From: Paenibacillus hexagrammi
Lineage (GTDB): Bacteria > Bacillota > Bacilli > Paenibacillales > NBRC-103111
Length of the DNA stretch: 64,000 bases
Direction: 5' to 3'
Assembly (NCBI RefSeq): GCF_021513275.1
Contig: NZ_CP090978.1
Coordinates: 2,418,001-2,482,000, forward strand
Shown here: positions 45,013 to 55,008 of the stretch, piece after piece
Layout: each line of letters begins with the position of its first letter
How positions within the stretch are numbered: position 1 is the stretch's first letter
Made by a program: the position numbers and the translations under genes
Notes under the pieces: model-generated
What the model was told of the DNA's origin: nothing
Database searches by the model: none
The model's input: only the letters and a program-made list of their open reading frames with translations

Positions 45013-48000
45013 ATGACTTTACTTACGAAATGGTCATTTGGCAATAGAGCAGCCATTATCTTCTTAGTTGTCATGGCTTTGGCTATGGGCGTCATGAGCT
45101 ATCGCTCCTTACCCATGGAGTTTTTGCCCGAGGCGGACAATCCTCAAGTTACGATTACGGTTATCGGTCAAGGCTATGACGCCAAATCCATGGAAAGTCT
45201 GGTCACAACGCCTATTGAAGATGCTGTAGCCCTGGTCAAAGGGAAGAAGGATATGTTCTCCACTTCTGGAGACGGATTCACCAAGATCGATATTAACTTT
45301 GAATCCAAGACGAATATGAAAGATGCCAAGACCGAGGTGCAAGAAGCGATTGCCCAAGTCCAACTTCCTGAACGTGTTTCCAAGCCTTTCGTCGTTCAAC
45401 TTAATACCTCGATGATCCCGATCTCGCAAATCGCCATCGCTTTTCAAGACGGTTTAACCAAAGAAAATGTAGACACCACTGAAAAAAGAATCGTTACAGA
45501 ACTCCAAAAAATCAATGGTGTAGGAAGCGTAGCGCTCTACGGCAAAACAGAGCCCATCGTAATGATCCATGTGGATCCCGATAATTTAACACTGCACAAT
45601 TTGACCGCTCAAGACATCATTAACGTGCTGCAGGGCCATCACATCTCTGCATCGATTGGTGAGAAAACCATCGCCGGTCAGACCGGCAATATCAAGGTAA
45701 GTACATCAATCGATAATATAAAGACACTGCAAAGCCTCAAAGTTACGCCAGATCTCACATTGAAGAATGTATCCACTATAACACTTAAAACCTCTCATGA
45801 TAGTGTAAGCCGTTTGAATGGTAACGAAGTCCTTTATGCAGTTGTGACGAAAGATAGCAGCGCCAACGCCGTCACTGTCGGTAATGATGTCCAAAAAACC
45901 GTTGATCGGCTCAATAAAGAAGTTTCCAAAGTACAAATGGATGTATTCTACAGCACCTCTGACATGGTTGTAACTTCGGTGAACAGTATGCTGCGGGAAG
46001 TATTGATGGGTGCGTTATTCGCCACAGTCGTTATTCTGCTATTCCTGAGAAACTTCCGAGCTACGCTTATTACAATCGTCTCAATCCCCCTTTCCCTGGG
46101 AATTACTCTCTATTTACTCCAACTCTCCGGCGTAACGTTAAACATTATTACGTTAGGCGGAGTGGCGGTGGCCGTAGGTCGTCTCGTCGATGATAGTATC
46201 GTCGTTATTGAGAATATTTACCGCAAGCTGGAAAAGCAAGCCTTTTCGATTCAAATGATTATCGAAGCAACCAAAGAGGTATCTACGGCTATCACCTCCT
46301 CTACAATTACAACCGTGGCTGTGTTTTTGCCCATGGGGCTGTTAAAGGGCTCCTTGCAGGCGTTCCTGCTGCCATTCGCTCTGACCGTGACGTACTCTTT
46401 GCTCGCTTCACTGATTGTCGCTTTAACTGTAGTTCCCATACTTAGCTCCGTCTTGTTGAAAAATAACAAAATGAAGGAACACGAGCCCTCCAAGCGTTTT
46501 AGCAGCTTTTTGAAATGGAACCTGAATCATAAATGGGTGCCGCTGCTTATCGCCATTGTACTTTTTGTCGGCTCGATCGCTACTTACTTTGCCCTGCCTA
46601 AGGGCGCACTGGATTCATCCGATGCATCTTATGCTACAGTCTCACTCTCCTATCCAAGCGACACACCAAACAGTAAAGTACTTGAAGAAGGCAAGCGAAT
46701 GGAAGCTTTCTTGCTAGAGCAGCCTGAACCCAAGTATGTGCTTATGCAAAATGGCAACAGCGATGATGCCGCTAAGTGGGGGAATGTCGTAGCACCTACC
46801 AAAGTGGATTTCACCATCATTATGAAGAAAGATGTCAACGCGACTACTTTTCTCAATCATGTCGAGGAACAAAAGAACCATTATCCTGAGGCTAAGCTGG
46901 AAACAAGCGGCAAAAGCGCTGCGACTGTATTCGTGGATATTTCCGCAGACGACGTAAAAATGGACCCTAAAATACTGGAGATTTCAGCTAACGAGCTTAT
47001 GGAAAAGGCAAAAGCTGTCGAAGGCGTTGTGAAAGTGACAAGCAACCAGAAAGAAACGAAGCCTGTATTCACCTTTAAGGTGGACCCCACTCTGGCCAAT
47101 ACCCAAGAAGTAGCCCTGAAGCTGCAAACCATGCTGAATGATATTCCTATTGGGCAGATCAAGCTGGATGACCAAGAAACTACCGTCAAATTAGCCGCAA
47201 TGCTTGATCCAGAGAATATGCCGGATTTATCACACATCATGATCCGTACGAATAAAGGGCTCGAACAAGTCTCATCGCTTGCACGTGTGGAAAAGACGGA
47301 TGAAGCCAGTTCCCTGTTCCATAAGGACGGCAAGCCCTACATTCGTGTAACAGCTGAAGCAGACCCTGCGAAGCTATCTATCGTCGGTAAAAACGTGGAG
47401 TCGCTACTCCCTTCACTTACTAAATATGACGGCGTCAGCTTCACCTTTGGGGGCGCTTCTGCACAGCAGGCCGATGATTTCGCCGAGATCGGCATGACGG
47501 GCCTTATCTCCATCGGAATTGTGTACTTGATCATGATCATAACGTTCAAAACATTCCGCGCGCCGCTTGCTATCATGTGTTCGCTTCCGCTTGCTGCCAT
47601 TGGTTCTGTACTAGGATTGGTCATCTCTCGAGTTACACCCGATTTCACCGCCATGTTCGGCGCACTCATGCTCATCGGAATCGTCGTCACGAATGCCATC
47701 GTGTTGATCGATCGCGTAAAGCAAAACGAGGAGCATATGACTATTCGAGATGCGCTCATTGAAGCAGCCTCGATCCGGATGCGTCCTATCTTGATGACAG
47801 CAGTTGCGACCATCTGCGCTATGCTGCCGCTGCTATTCGGCAAATCGGAAGAAGGCAGCATCGTATCAAAAAGTCTTGCTGTCGTCGTTATCGGAGGTCT
47901 AAGCGCAGCGACAGTGCTGACTTTGGTTATCGTGCCTGTTATCTATGAATTGTTCTTCTTTTTGAAATCTCGCAGACAACGAAAGGCCGCTAATACGGAG

Positions 48001-48042
48001 GCCAGACACTCTGCACCAGTCCCTCCAACCATGAGTGTCTAA
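45013..48042 (+). CDS. RND-family exporter (SwrC/AcrB-like)
   Basis: 1009 residues. Inner-membrane proton-driven pump: N-terminal membrane helix AAIIFLVVMALAMGVMSYRS, two large extracytoplasmic loops, and two sets of six helices, with the RND motif GGVAVAVGRLVDDSIVVIENIYRK and its internal homologue MLIGIVVTNAIVLIDR. ATG 45013 follows AAGGAAGGAG; the frame is open further upstream without a site. No membrane-fusion partner is next to it. In Firmicutes this group (SwrC/YerP) exports lipopeptides and antibiotics. Confidence 0.9.
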   Translation: MTLLTKWSFGNRAAIIFLVVMALAMGVMSYRSLPMEFLPEADNPQVTITVIGQGYDAKSMESLVTTPIEDAVALVKGKKDMFSTSGDGFTKIDINFESKTNMKDAKTEVQEAIAQVQLPERVSKPFVVQLNTSMIPISQIAIAFQDGLTKENVDTTEKRIVTELQKINGVGSVALYGKTEPIVMIHVDPDNLTLHNLTAQDIINVLQGHHISASIGEKTIAGQTGNIKVSTSIDNIKTLQSLKVTPDLTLKNVSTITLKTSHDSVSRLNGNEVLYAVVTKDSSANAVTVGNDVQKTVDRLNKEVSKVQMDVFYSTSDMVVTSVNSMLREVLMGALFATVVILLFLRNFRATLITIVSIPLSLGITLYLLQLSGVTLNIITLGGVAVAVGRLVDDSIVVIENIYRKLEKQAFSIQMIIEATKEVSTAITSSTITTVAVFLPMGLLKGSLQAFLLPFALTVTYSLLASLIVALTVVPILSSVLLKNNKMKEHEPSKRFSSFLKWNLNHKWVPLLIAIVLFVGSIATYFALPKGALDSSDASYATVSLSYPSDTPNSKVLEEGKRMEAFLLEQPEPKYVLMQNGNSDDAAKWGNVVAPTKVDFTIIMKKDVNATTFLNHVEEQKNHYPEAKLETSGKSAATVFVDISADDVKMDPKILEISANELMEKAKAVEGVVKVTSNQKETKPVFTFKVDPTLANTQEVALKLQTMLNDIPIGQIKLDDQETTVKLAAMLDPENMPDLSHIMIRTNKGLEQVSSLARVEKTDEASSLFHKDGKPYIRVTAEADPAKLSIVGKNVESLLPSLTKYDGVSFTFGGASAQQADDFAEIGMTGLISIGIVYLIMIITFKTFRAPLAIMCSLPLAAIGSVLGLVISRVTPDFTAMFGALMLIGIVVTNAIVLIDRVKQNEEHMTIRDALIEAASIRMRPILMTAVATICAMLPLLFGKSEEGSIVSKSLAVVVIGGLSAATVLTLVIVPVIYELFFFLKSRRQRKAANTEARHSAPVPPTMSV

Positions 48043-48059
48043 TCAATAAAAATATAAAT

Positions 48060-48098
48060 AGAGGAACGTTTGTTAAAGCTAACGTTCCTCTGTTTTTG
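48060..48098 (+). terminator. Terminator of the RND gene
   Basis: AGAGGAACGTT (48060-48070) with perfect complement AACGTTCCTCT (48081-48091) followed by GTTTTTG. It lies between convergent RND and ileS genes. Confidence 0.88.
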
Positions 48099-48138
48099 AT
48101 AGATTAAAGCATGAGTTTACATTTATTCCTTCAGTAAA

Positions 48139-51100
48139 CTACTCAATAAAAATCCCTAAATGTTTCCCCTCGATCGAAACCATCTCCATTCCTGTCACAG
48201 ATCCGAAGCGGATGCTTGATAGAAGCACGTTTTCTCTCAGTACGTGTTCGAACCGCTCCGTGGCTTCCTTCACCTGCTTGTCCGCATCAAGCACGAGGTT
48301 TATACGTTTCTCAATCGGCAGATCCAGTTTTTTACGGTAGTCCTGAATAGCGCGAATGACCTCACGTACAACGCCTTCTTGATAAAGCTCCTCTGTGATT
48401 ACCGTATTTAGAGCAACATTCATTTGGTAGCCGGCTGTCGAAGCGAAGCCCTCTTTCGCATGTTTCTCTACAAGCAGCTCGTCAATTGAGATTTGAAAAT
48501 GTTCATCGTCAATCGTGATGTTGTAAAAACCATGATCGACGATTTGTTTGGTTTCCCGAGCGGTCAGTTCCTTTAAGTGGTTTTGAAGAGTGGCGACGAA
48601 TTTACCGTACTTTTTGCCGGCTACTCTCAAGTTCAATTTCAGATTAAAATCAACAAATTCGCTATCGTTTTGTTCGATTCGAATTTCCTTCACATTCATT
48701 TCGTCCTTAATGATATCGTCGAACGTCGCCAAGTTCATTTCGCGGTTATGCATAACAATGAGCTCCGATAACGGCTGCCGCGTCTTCATTCCCGTTTCAT
48801 TCCGAATGCTTCTTGCCAGCTCGACGATCTGTCTCACGGTTTCCATCTCAGCTTCCAGCCCTTGATTTATGGTGGATTCATCCACTTTCGGATAATCCAT
48901 CAGATGAACGCTTCCCTTTCCACCAAGGTTACCGAAAATATCTTCTGCAAGAAACGGTGTATAGGGAGCCATCATTCGGGCCATCGTCAGCAATACTTCC
49001 TCCAAGGTCTGATAAGCCGATAGCTTATCCACGGTCATTTCGCTGCCCCAGAAACGGTCGCGCGAACGGCGGATGAACCAATTGCTGAGATCATCGATCA
49101 ACACTTCGATGTGCTTCGCCGGATTCAGAAAGTCGTTTACTTCGAGACCTTTCGTAACCTCCTTCAACGTGCTGTTCAGCCTCGACAATATCCAGCGGTC
49201 CAATTCGTTCCCTGAAGCCATCTTCGGATGCTCTTCCTTCTTATATTGATCAATCGACGCGTATAGCGTATAAAACGAATGAACATTAACCATGGTGTCG
49301 ATTACTTTCGACTTCGCTTCAGCTACGATTTGTTTCGAGAAACGCTTGCTGTTCCACGGAGCACTGTCGGACAGCAAGGCCCAGCGGAAAGCATCGGTGC
49401 CGAACTCTTCGATGATTTCCCAAGGGTCGATGACGTTCCCTTTGCTCTTGGACATCTTTTGGCCGCTTTCATCCAGCACATGACCCGTTGAAAGAACGGC
49501 TTTATAAGGAGATTTACCATTATAGAGGGTAGAGACGGCCAGTAGGCTGAAGAACCAACCTCTTGTCTGGTCTATTCCCTCGCAAATGATATCCGCAGGG
49601 TACTGTTCATGGAATTGCTTCTCATCCCCGAACGGATGATGGTACTGCGCAAACGGCATCGATCCACTGTCAAACCAGACATCGATAACTTCAGGCGTTC
49701 TGTGCATCCTCCCGCCACAGGAACAGTGCAGAACAATTTCGTCCACATACGGTTTATGCAGTTCCAAGTTCCCTTCTATCGGATGTACCGACTTCTCCAT
49801 CAGCTCCTTCACGCTGCCAGGTGCATACTCGGAGCCACACCCCCGCATACCCATACATTAAGCGGCGTACCCCAATAGCGGTTTCGGCTGATGTTCCAAT
49901 CGATGAGCTCCTCCAGAAATTTTCCAAAACGCCCTTCTTGGAGATGCGATGGATACCAGCTAATATTTTTGTTATTTTCGAGCAGTTGTTCTTTCACAGC
50001 AGTCGTTTTGATAAACCAGCTTTCCATTGCATAGTAGAGCAGCGGAGACTTGCAGCGCCAGCAGAAGGGATAGCTATGCTCGTAACGTTCCTTGGAAAAC
50101 AACAAGCCGCGTTCGGACAAATATTTCACAATATCGATGTCGCAATCCTTGACGAAACGACCCGTATAGTCCGTAACCTGTTCGGTATAACAGCCTGCAG
50201 AATTGACGACATTCACGAAATCAAGCATGTGCTGCTTGGCCGTGCGGTAGTCGTCCTCCCCATGTGCAGGGGCAATATGAACAATCCCGGTGCCGCTTGT
50301 ATCACTGACATAATCGGCATCCACAACGATATGTCCTTTGTTGACCTCCATATAACCGAATGGCGGCTCATAGGGAATCCCTATCCATTCCGAGCCCTTA
50401 TGCGTAGACAAGATCTCGTAATCTGCCTTTAGAACCTTCTCCACCAGCTTCTCCGCGACAATATACACTTCACCATGATGCTTCACTCTTACGTAATCCA
50501 TATTCTTATTTACCGCCAGTGCAATATTTGCGGGTAGCGTCCAGGGGGTTGTCGTCCAAGCTAGAAATATGTCCCTGCTTTGCTTGCTCTTAAATTTGAC
50601 CGTGGCGCTCAAATCCTTGACATCCTCATAGCCCTGTGCTACCTCGTGAGAGCTGAGAGTCGTTTGGCAATCCGGGCAATAAGGACTGACACGATGCCCT
50701 CGGTATAATAATCCTTTGTTATGAATGACGGATAAAACATGCCATACGCTCTCGATATAATCGTTCGTTAGTGTGATGTATGGATGATCCATATCCGTCC
50801 AATAGCCAATCGCTTCGGTCAGCTCCCGCCACTGCTTTTCATACTCGAATACACTGTCTTTACATCTCGTAACAAATTCAGCAATGCCGTACTTTTCGAT
50901 CTCTTGTTTGCCTGAGATCCCCAGTTGCTTCTCAACGCCTAGCTCAACAGGAAGGCCGTGCGTATCCCATCCGGCTTTGCGAACGACACGGAAACCGGAC
51001 ATAGTTTTGTAGCGGCAGATAAAATCTTTCATAACACGGCCAAGCACGTGCCCAATATGCGGTTTACCGTTTGCAGTAGGTGGTCCCTCATAAAAAACAA

Positions 51101-51227
51101 AATTCGGTTTTCCTTTTCGGTTTTCGATCGATTTTCGGAAAGTCTCCTGTTGTTTCCACTGTTCAAGAACTCGTAATTCACGAGTCCTTGCCTTCTCTTT
51201 TACATCAACTCTTCTCACTTCTATCAT
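48139..51227 (-). CDS. ileS: Isoleucyl-tRNA synthetase, long (type 2) form; one frameshift
   Basis: Charges tRNA-Ile. HIGH motif [25 protein letters not shown], editing region [12 protein letters not shown], active-site [26 protein letters not shown] in [12 protein letters not shown] and a long C-terminal anticodon-binding part ([12 protein letters not shown]). About 1030 residues, the eukaryote-like IleRS2 class that in Bacillus and Staphylococcus is linked to mupirocin resistance. The frame breaks at a run of five G on the coding strand (49840-49844); a sixth gives [14 protein letters not shown]. Because ileS is normally essential a sequence error is likely, unless the genome has a second ileS. 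Controlled by the T-box upstream. Confidence 0.85.
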
Positions 51228-51546
51228 CCCTTCTCCCTATAGTTCTGAAAACAAAAAAATCCCGCCCCGTAAGGGACGAGATTTCATCTCGCGATACCAC
51301 CCTTGTTCCGTAAAGATCATCATTAGATCATCTTACGGCACCTCCTACTACGCACCATCATACGCGTCCTTTGTAACGGCAGGATCCCGGGTTAGCTTAG
51401 TTCAACTTCTTCAGCTTTCCTTCTCGGAGAGGATTTTCCGCTAACTCTTGAACATTGGCTTTCAGCACAAGGCCAACTCTCTGGGGAACAAGGGGTTTAA
51501 CGTACTCTTTCTCGTCAATGAATTTGAATAAGGGTATTCAATTAAT
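51228..51546 (-). promoter_or_regulatory. T-box leader of ileS
   Basis: On the minus strand a ~300-base leader contains the T-box sequence GGGTGGTATCGCG (51290-51302), a competing intrinsic terminator just after it and a long stem I region starting near 51530. A GAAAATCC segment on the 3' side of stem I (about 51430) could present the Ile codon ATC as specifier. Uncharged tRNA-Ile would stabilise the antiterminator and allow transcription of ileS. Confidence 0.88.
51252..51283 (-). terminator. T-box terminator hairpin
   Basis: Coding-strand AATCTCGTCCC and GGGGCGGGATT form 11 pairs (two G-U, one U-G) around TTAC, followed by TTTTTTTG. The 5' arm overlaps the antiterminator, as expected for a T-box switch. 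Confidence 0.85.
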
Positions 51547-51549
51547 TAA

Positions 51550-51578
51550 GTTTTACAGCAGTTTCAACAAAATGTCAA
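51550..51578 (-). promoter_or_regulatory. Promoter of the ileS T-box transcript
   Basis: Minus-strand TTGACA (51573-51578), 17-base spacer, TAAAAC (51550-51555). The -35 is perfect and the position suits the start of the leader. Confidence 0.65.
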
Positions 51579-51615
51579 TTCTAACGATACTAAATCGCTT
51601 ATTGTCTCTATTTCA

Positions 51616-52830
51616 TCAATAATCTCGTGCATGATCGAACCAGCGTTGAGCCATCTCCACTGTTATGGGCTGGCCGATCTTATGGTCGGACTGGCTGAGT
51701 TGCCAGACTGCTTCGGCTAGGTCTTCCCTTTCGGTGGTTTCGATGCCTTTTAGGCTATTGAAGCGCACGGTGAAAGAGGTAATAGCTGCCTCGGCATCCG
51801 ATAAGTTGCGGGCCTTGGCCAAGGTCGCCTGAGCATCGTTGTAAGCTTCGTTTGCCAGCTTGGCCAGACGTTTAGGCCATGCCGAGAAAGGGCGGCCAAA
51901 TTCAGTCGTCCACCACTCGGGCTTTCGCAATTGGCTCACTGAAGCATGGTCTGTCCAAGGGCGGGTTGTAGCGCGTGTTTTCATTTGCTGCTTAAGGCGC
52001 TTACCCGAGATCTCCTCCACATTGTAGGCGATAAATCTGTCAAGCAACGGCCATGCGTTCAAGGGAGGCAAATCCCCCAGATCTGGCATGAAGCGCAGCT
52101 CCAGGTTCGTTAACCGGGCTTGATGAGCCAACAAATCCAAATCACAGAAGTTCCCCCTTAAACTCAGTGAGTTCAGGTTTGGGAAGCACTCTAAGCAGCT
52201 CAGAGAGATGGGCTGTCCCAACGGCGTATTGTGCAATGCCAAGCTCGTCGCTTGGTGCAATTCACCTAGATCGGGCAGTATGAAAGGAGGATCACTCTTG
52301 CGCCGGCTGGTGCGAGGCGCCAGTGACAATGAATACGGCATACAGCCAGTAGCCGAGAAGCGTGATAGATCGCCGGACACGTTTAATCGAATAGGTCTAT
52401 TCGGAAGCTTCAAGCTCAGATGTCCTCCGGACTGGCTCATATCGATATGAACGCCATGCAAAATGGACTGGCTTGCGTCCGCCACCGTATCCGCAGACAA
52501 TATCGGAGTCCACGTCATCTCTTCAATAATCCGTTTCCGCGACCACTCCAAGAAGCCCATATCACTTCCTGTATAGTATAGAAATCGCGGCCAGGGCGAG
52601 CCCGACGGCGTAGCGAAGGCATCGAATACGGTCCAATCGATGCCTTCGTACGGCTCGACGTGAAGGTCCACTTTTTTTCCCAAGTTTGGCGGTCCGATAG
52701 ATAGGCTGCCTACACCGGGCTCAATGACAAGAGTGTGGCTGTGTGGTCCCGTAAGGTCGATGGGATAACGACCGGCTTCTCTAACAGAAGCAGGTGGGCG
52801 AGCGTGGCTATCATTGGGCACTTCCATCAT
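51616..52830 (-). CDS. Leucine-rich-repeat-like protein of unknown function
   Basis: 404 residues, cytoplasmic. Middle part (about 190-270) has LRR-like turns: LHQATSLALHNTPL, CLECFPNLNSLSLRGNF, QARLTNLELRFMPDL. N-terminus VIEPGVGSLSIGPPNLG; C-terminus EWWTTEFGRPFSAWPKRLAKL then helices. I recall similar bacterial proteins only as hypothetical. A likely cre site is 57 bases upstream. It sits alone between ileS and the pectate lyase, both on the same strand. Confidence 0.7.
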   Translation of the reverse strand: MMEVPNDSHARPPASVREAGRYPIDLTGPHSHTLVIEPGVGSLSIGPPNLGKKVDLHVEPYEGIDWTVFDAFATPSGSPWPRFLYYTGSDMGFLEWSRKRIIEEMTWTPILSADTVADASQSILHGVHIDMSQSGGHLSLKLPNRPIRLNVSGDLSRFSATGCMPYSLSLAPRTSRRKSDPPFILPDLGELHQATSLALHNTPLGQPISLSCLECFPNLNSLSLRGNFCDLDLLAHQARLTNLELRFMPDLGDLPPLNAWPLLDRFIAYNVEEISGKRLKQQMKTRATTRPWTDHASVSQLRKPEWWTTEFGRPFSAWPKRLAKLANEAYNDAQATLAKARNLSDAEAAITSFTVRFNSLKGIETTEREDLAEAVWQLSQSDHKIGQPITVEMAQRWFDHARDY

Positions 52831-52886
52831 CCTTTCTTCTACTTATTTAATCTGCGCGATTGCATATTTGCAAGATTACAACTTTG

Positions 52887-52900
52887 TGAAAGCGCTTATC
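52887..52900. promoter_or_regulatory. cre-like site (CcpA)
   Basis: TGAAAGCGCTTATC matches the catabolite-responsive element pattern TGAAARCGYTTWCA closely in its left and central parts. It lies between the pectate lyase 3' end and the LRR gene, so the LRR gene would be the target. Confidence 0.5.
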
Positions 52901-53145
52901 GAGGAGAGGATCCATGTTACTCAAGTTATACTCCTCCTTGCCGAAGCTATTATTGCGAATCTATTCCTTTATTTCCTTTAAATATCATAATTCTCCAAAC
53001 AAAAAAAGTCTATCTTTAGAAAAAGATAAACTTTGATGATTGGTATAAGTCGGGCGCTGTTCTCAGAGCCCCTATTGCGAATTCATCGCCGGACAAGTTT
53101 CTATATCATTTTTCTCAGGTTATCAAGTTTCATTTCAACTTCACC

Positions 53146-54882
53146 CTACTTGTCGCCTTCCGAACTCACTTCATCTATGACACCTGACATGTGGTCGTCA
53201 TGTTCGGCTTCGATCGTCGAAGACGCACCTATATAGTTTGTTTTTAACCAATCAGCAGTGCTAAAATGAACTTTTTTTGATATACCGGCGTACTTGGCTA
53301 CCGTTGGTACAACCTGGTTTAGCGGAACGGTTTTATACGCATAAGGTAATTCCTCATTGTAATCATAGCTGAAAGTAAAAGGTGAACTTGGCGGGTTCGT
53401 CTTGCTCATATTTTCTACTCCAACGATATGCGAAGACCAAGCCCATTTCCCGATTGTTGATTTGTCATACCACGTGATTCCTTTAGTAAACAAGTTATCT
53501 CCATTATGATCCCAGCTGCTTCCAATATATGACCCGCTGCTATTCGTTACTTTTGAATTTACAATTAAACTATGGTTGATCGCATCTTTAAATAATTCAT
53601 TAAAAGGTGCGCTCATATTGCCTATATCGTCACCTTGACGTTCTGCACCTATCAACGGTTCATTAAAAGCATTATAGACATTGGTATCTGCTGCTATCGA
53701 TGCACCATTCCTTGCATTCACTCCACGTGATAATGTATCACCGCCATATTTTGAGATGGCGTTTACACGATCCATGACGCTCTGATGCGTTGAATTATCA
53801 AAGAAATTATTAAAAATATGGCCCGTTCCTTGACGAATCATTGGCAAACGTTGCCCAACATTCGTATATCGATTGTACGCCATGGTCAGTCTGAGTCTCT
53901 GGTTTCCATCTTTGATCTCGACTCCAGTAGGACTAATATAGTTCGTGTAATCCTTATCGCCGGAGCCTACCAAATGCACTTTAGAGTGATAGGCTGCATA
54001 CGCCATAATCTGATTTTTGGTAGCGCCTTCATTACGCATTTTATAGTAAACACTGGTTGCTGGGTCTAGATCGCCTGCTGAATATTTTTGCTCCATATAC
54101 TCGATTGACTGATAAATAGAACTGCTCTCATCCGGATCTTCCGATGCTTCTAATCCGAACTCATTCCAAGAAAACGTTACATTGGATGCACCATTTTCCA
54201 TGTCAATCATGCCATCTGCCGCTATAGAAAACTTACAGTGGTCGATCCATACATTATTAGCGCCATTCACCTTGATAAATGACCAACCTACCTCTTTGTG
54301 CTTACCGGAATCGTCCCACTGCCACATTTCATCAAAATTGAGATTTCTTATCACAATATCGTTAGAAGTACCCTGCAGTTTTATTTCCGCATGTTTAATG
54401 CTCTTGCCTGATGTAGAGAAAATAGTTAACCCATCAACATTCGATATGCTTAATTTAGATACTCCGGAAGCGATTAAGAGCGGATTCGTGAATCCTTTCT
54501 GTGGTTTGGGATAATTCGCAACAAAACTATACTTGGATCTTTCAGTTGAATCTAAAGCCAATTCAGTCCATCCTAAGTTAATATCATCCGCTACTTCAAT
54601 CACTTTTACAGTACCATTACTCGCATCCAAAATTGCCTGCAAAAACTCTCTTCCATTACTAACTGTACGATAGTAGGAGGTTCCTATATAACTGCTTCTA
54701 TCATTTACTCCTAAAGAGGCATAGCCAGTAACGGATAAAAAGCTAGAATCGAAGCGCTTTTCAACCTTAGTCGTATGAGGTATTGAAGTTATCACTGCTG
54801 CCTCCGCGTTACTGCTCGCAACCATATAAGACGAAGTTACCAATAGACTTCCCATTACCAAACTGCTTACTAGTTTTTTCAT
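53146..54882 (-). CDS. Secreted pectate lyase, family PL1
   Basis: 578 residues. Signal peptide MKKLVSSLVMGSLLVTSSYMV..., cleavage near SNAEA. Cleaves polygalacturonate by calcium-dependent beta-elimination. PL1 marks: VWIDHCKFS (conserved D-H), FSWNEFG, RLRLTMAYNRYTNVGQRLPMIRQG with the catalytic Arg in R-x-P-x-x-R, GHIFNNFFDN. The first about 90 residues and the last 100 are extra to the beta-helix core. Start at 54882, after GGAGGG; the frame stays open to 54903 without a site. Fits a plant-associated lifestyle with the GH2 enzyme. Confidence 0.92.
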   Translation of the reverse strand: MKKLVSSLVMGSLLVTSSYMVASSNAEAAVITSIPHTTKVEKRFDSSFLSVTGYASLGVNDRSSYIGTSYYRTVSNGREFLQAILDASNGTVKVIEVADDINLGWTELALDSTERSKYSFVANYPKPQKGFTNPLLIASGVSKLSISNVDGLTIFSTSGKSIKHAEIKLQGTSNDIVIRNLNFDEMWQWDDSGKHKEVGWSFIKVNGANNVWIDHCKFSIAADGMIDMENGASNVTFSWNEFGLEASEDPDESSSIYQSIEYMEQKYSAGDLDPATSVYYKMRNEGATKNQIMAYAAYHSKVHLVGSGDKDYTNYISPTGVEIKDGNQRLRLTMAYNRYTNVGQRLPMIRQGTGHIFNNFFDNSTHQSVMDRVNAISKYGGDTLSRGVNARNGASIAADTNVYNAFNEPLIGAERQGDDIGNMSAPFNELFKDAINHSLIVNSKVTNSSGSYIGSSWDHNGDNLFTKGITWYDKSTIGKWAWSSHIVGVENMSKTNPPSSPFTFSYDYNEELPYAYKTVPLNQVVPTVAKYAGISKKVHFSTADWLKTNYIGASSTIEAEHDDHMSGVIDEVSSEGDK

Positions 54883-55008
54883 ATATGAATATCCCTCCTT
54901 CAAATAATCTTTCTCCCATTTGGGAAAAAGCTAATAATTATTGGGAGTATAGCATGGCATATGAAGTGAATCTATGGGGGGAAGCGCTCATTTCGTGCGT
55001 CGATCAGG

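Noticed and set aside
54975..54992. GAAGCGCTCA as a cre site for the pectate lyase
   Set aside because: Only the central AGCGCT is shared with cre; outer bases do not match on either strand, so I did not call it.
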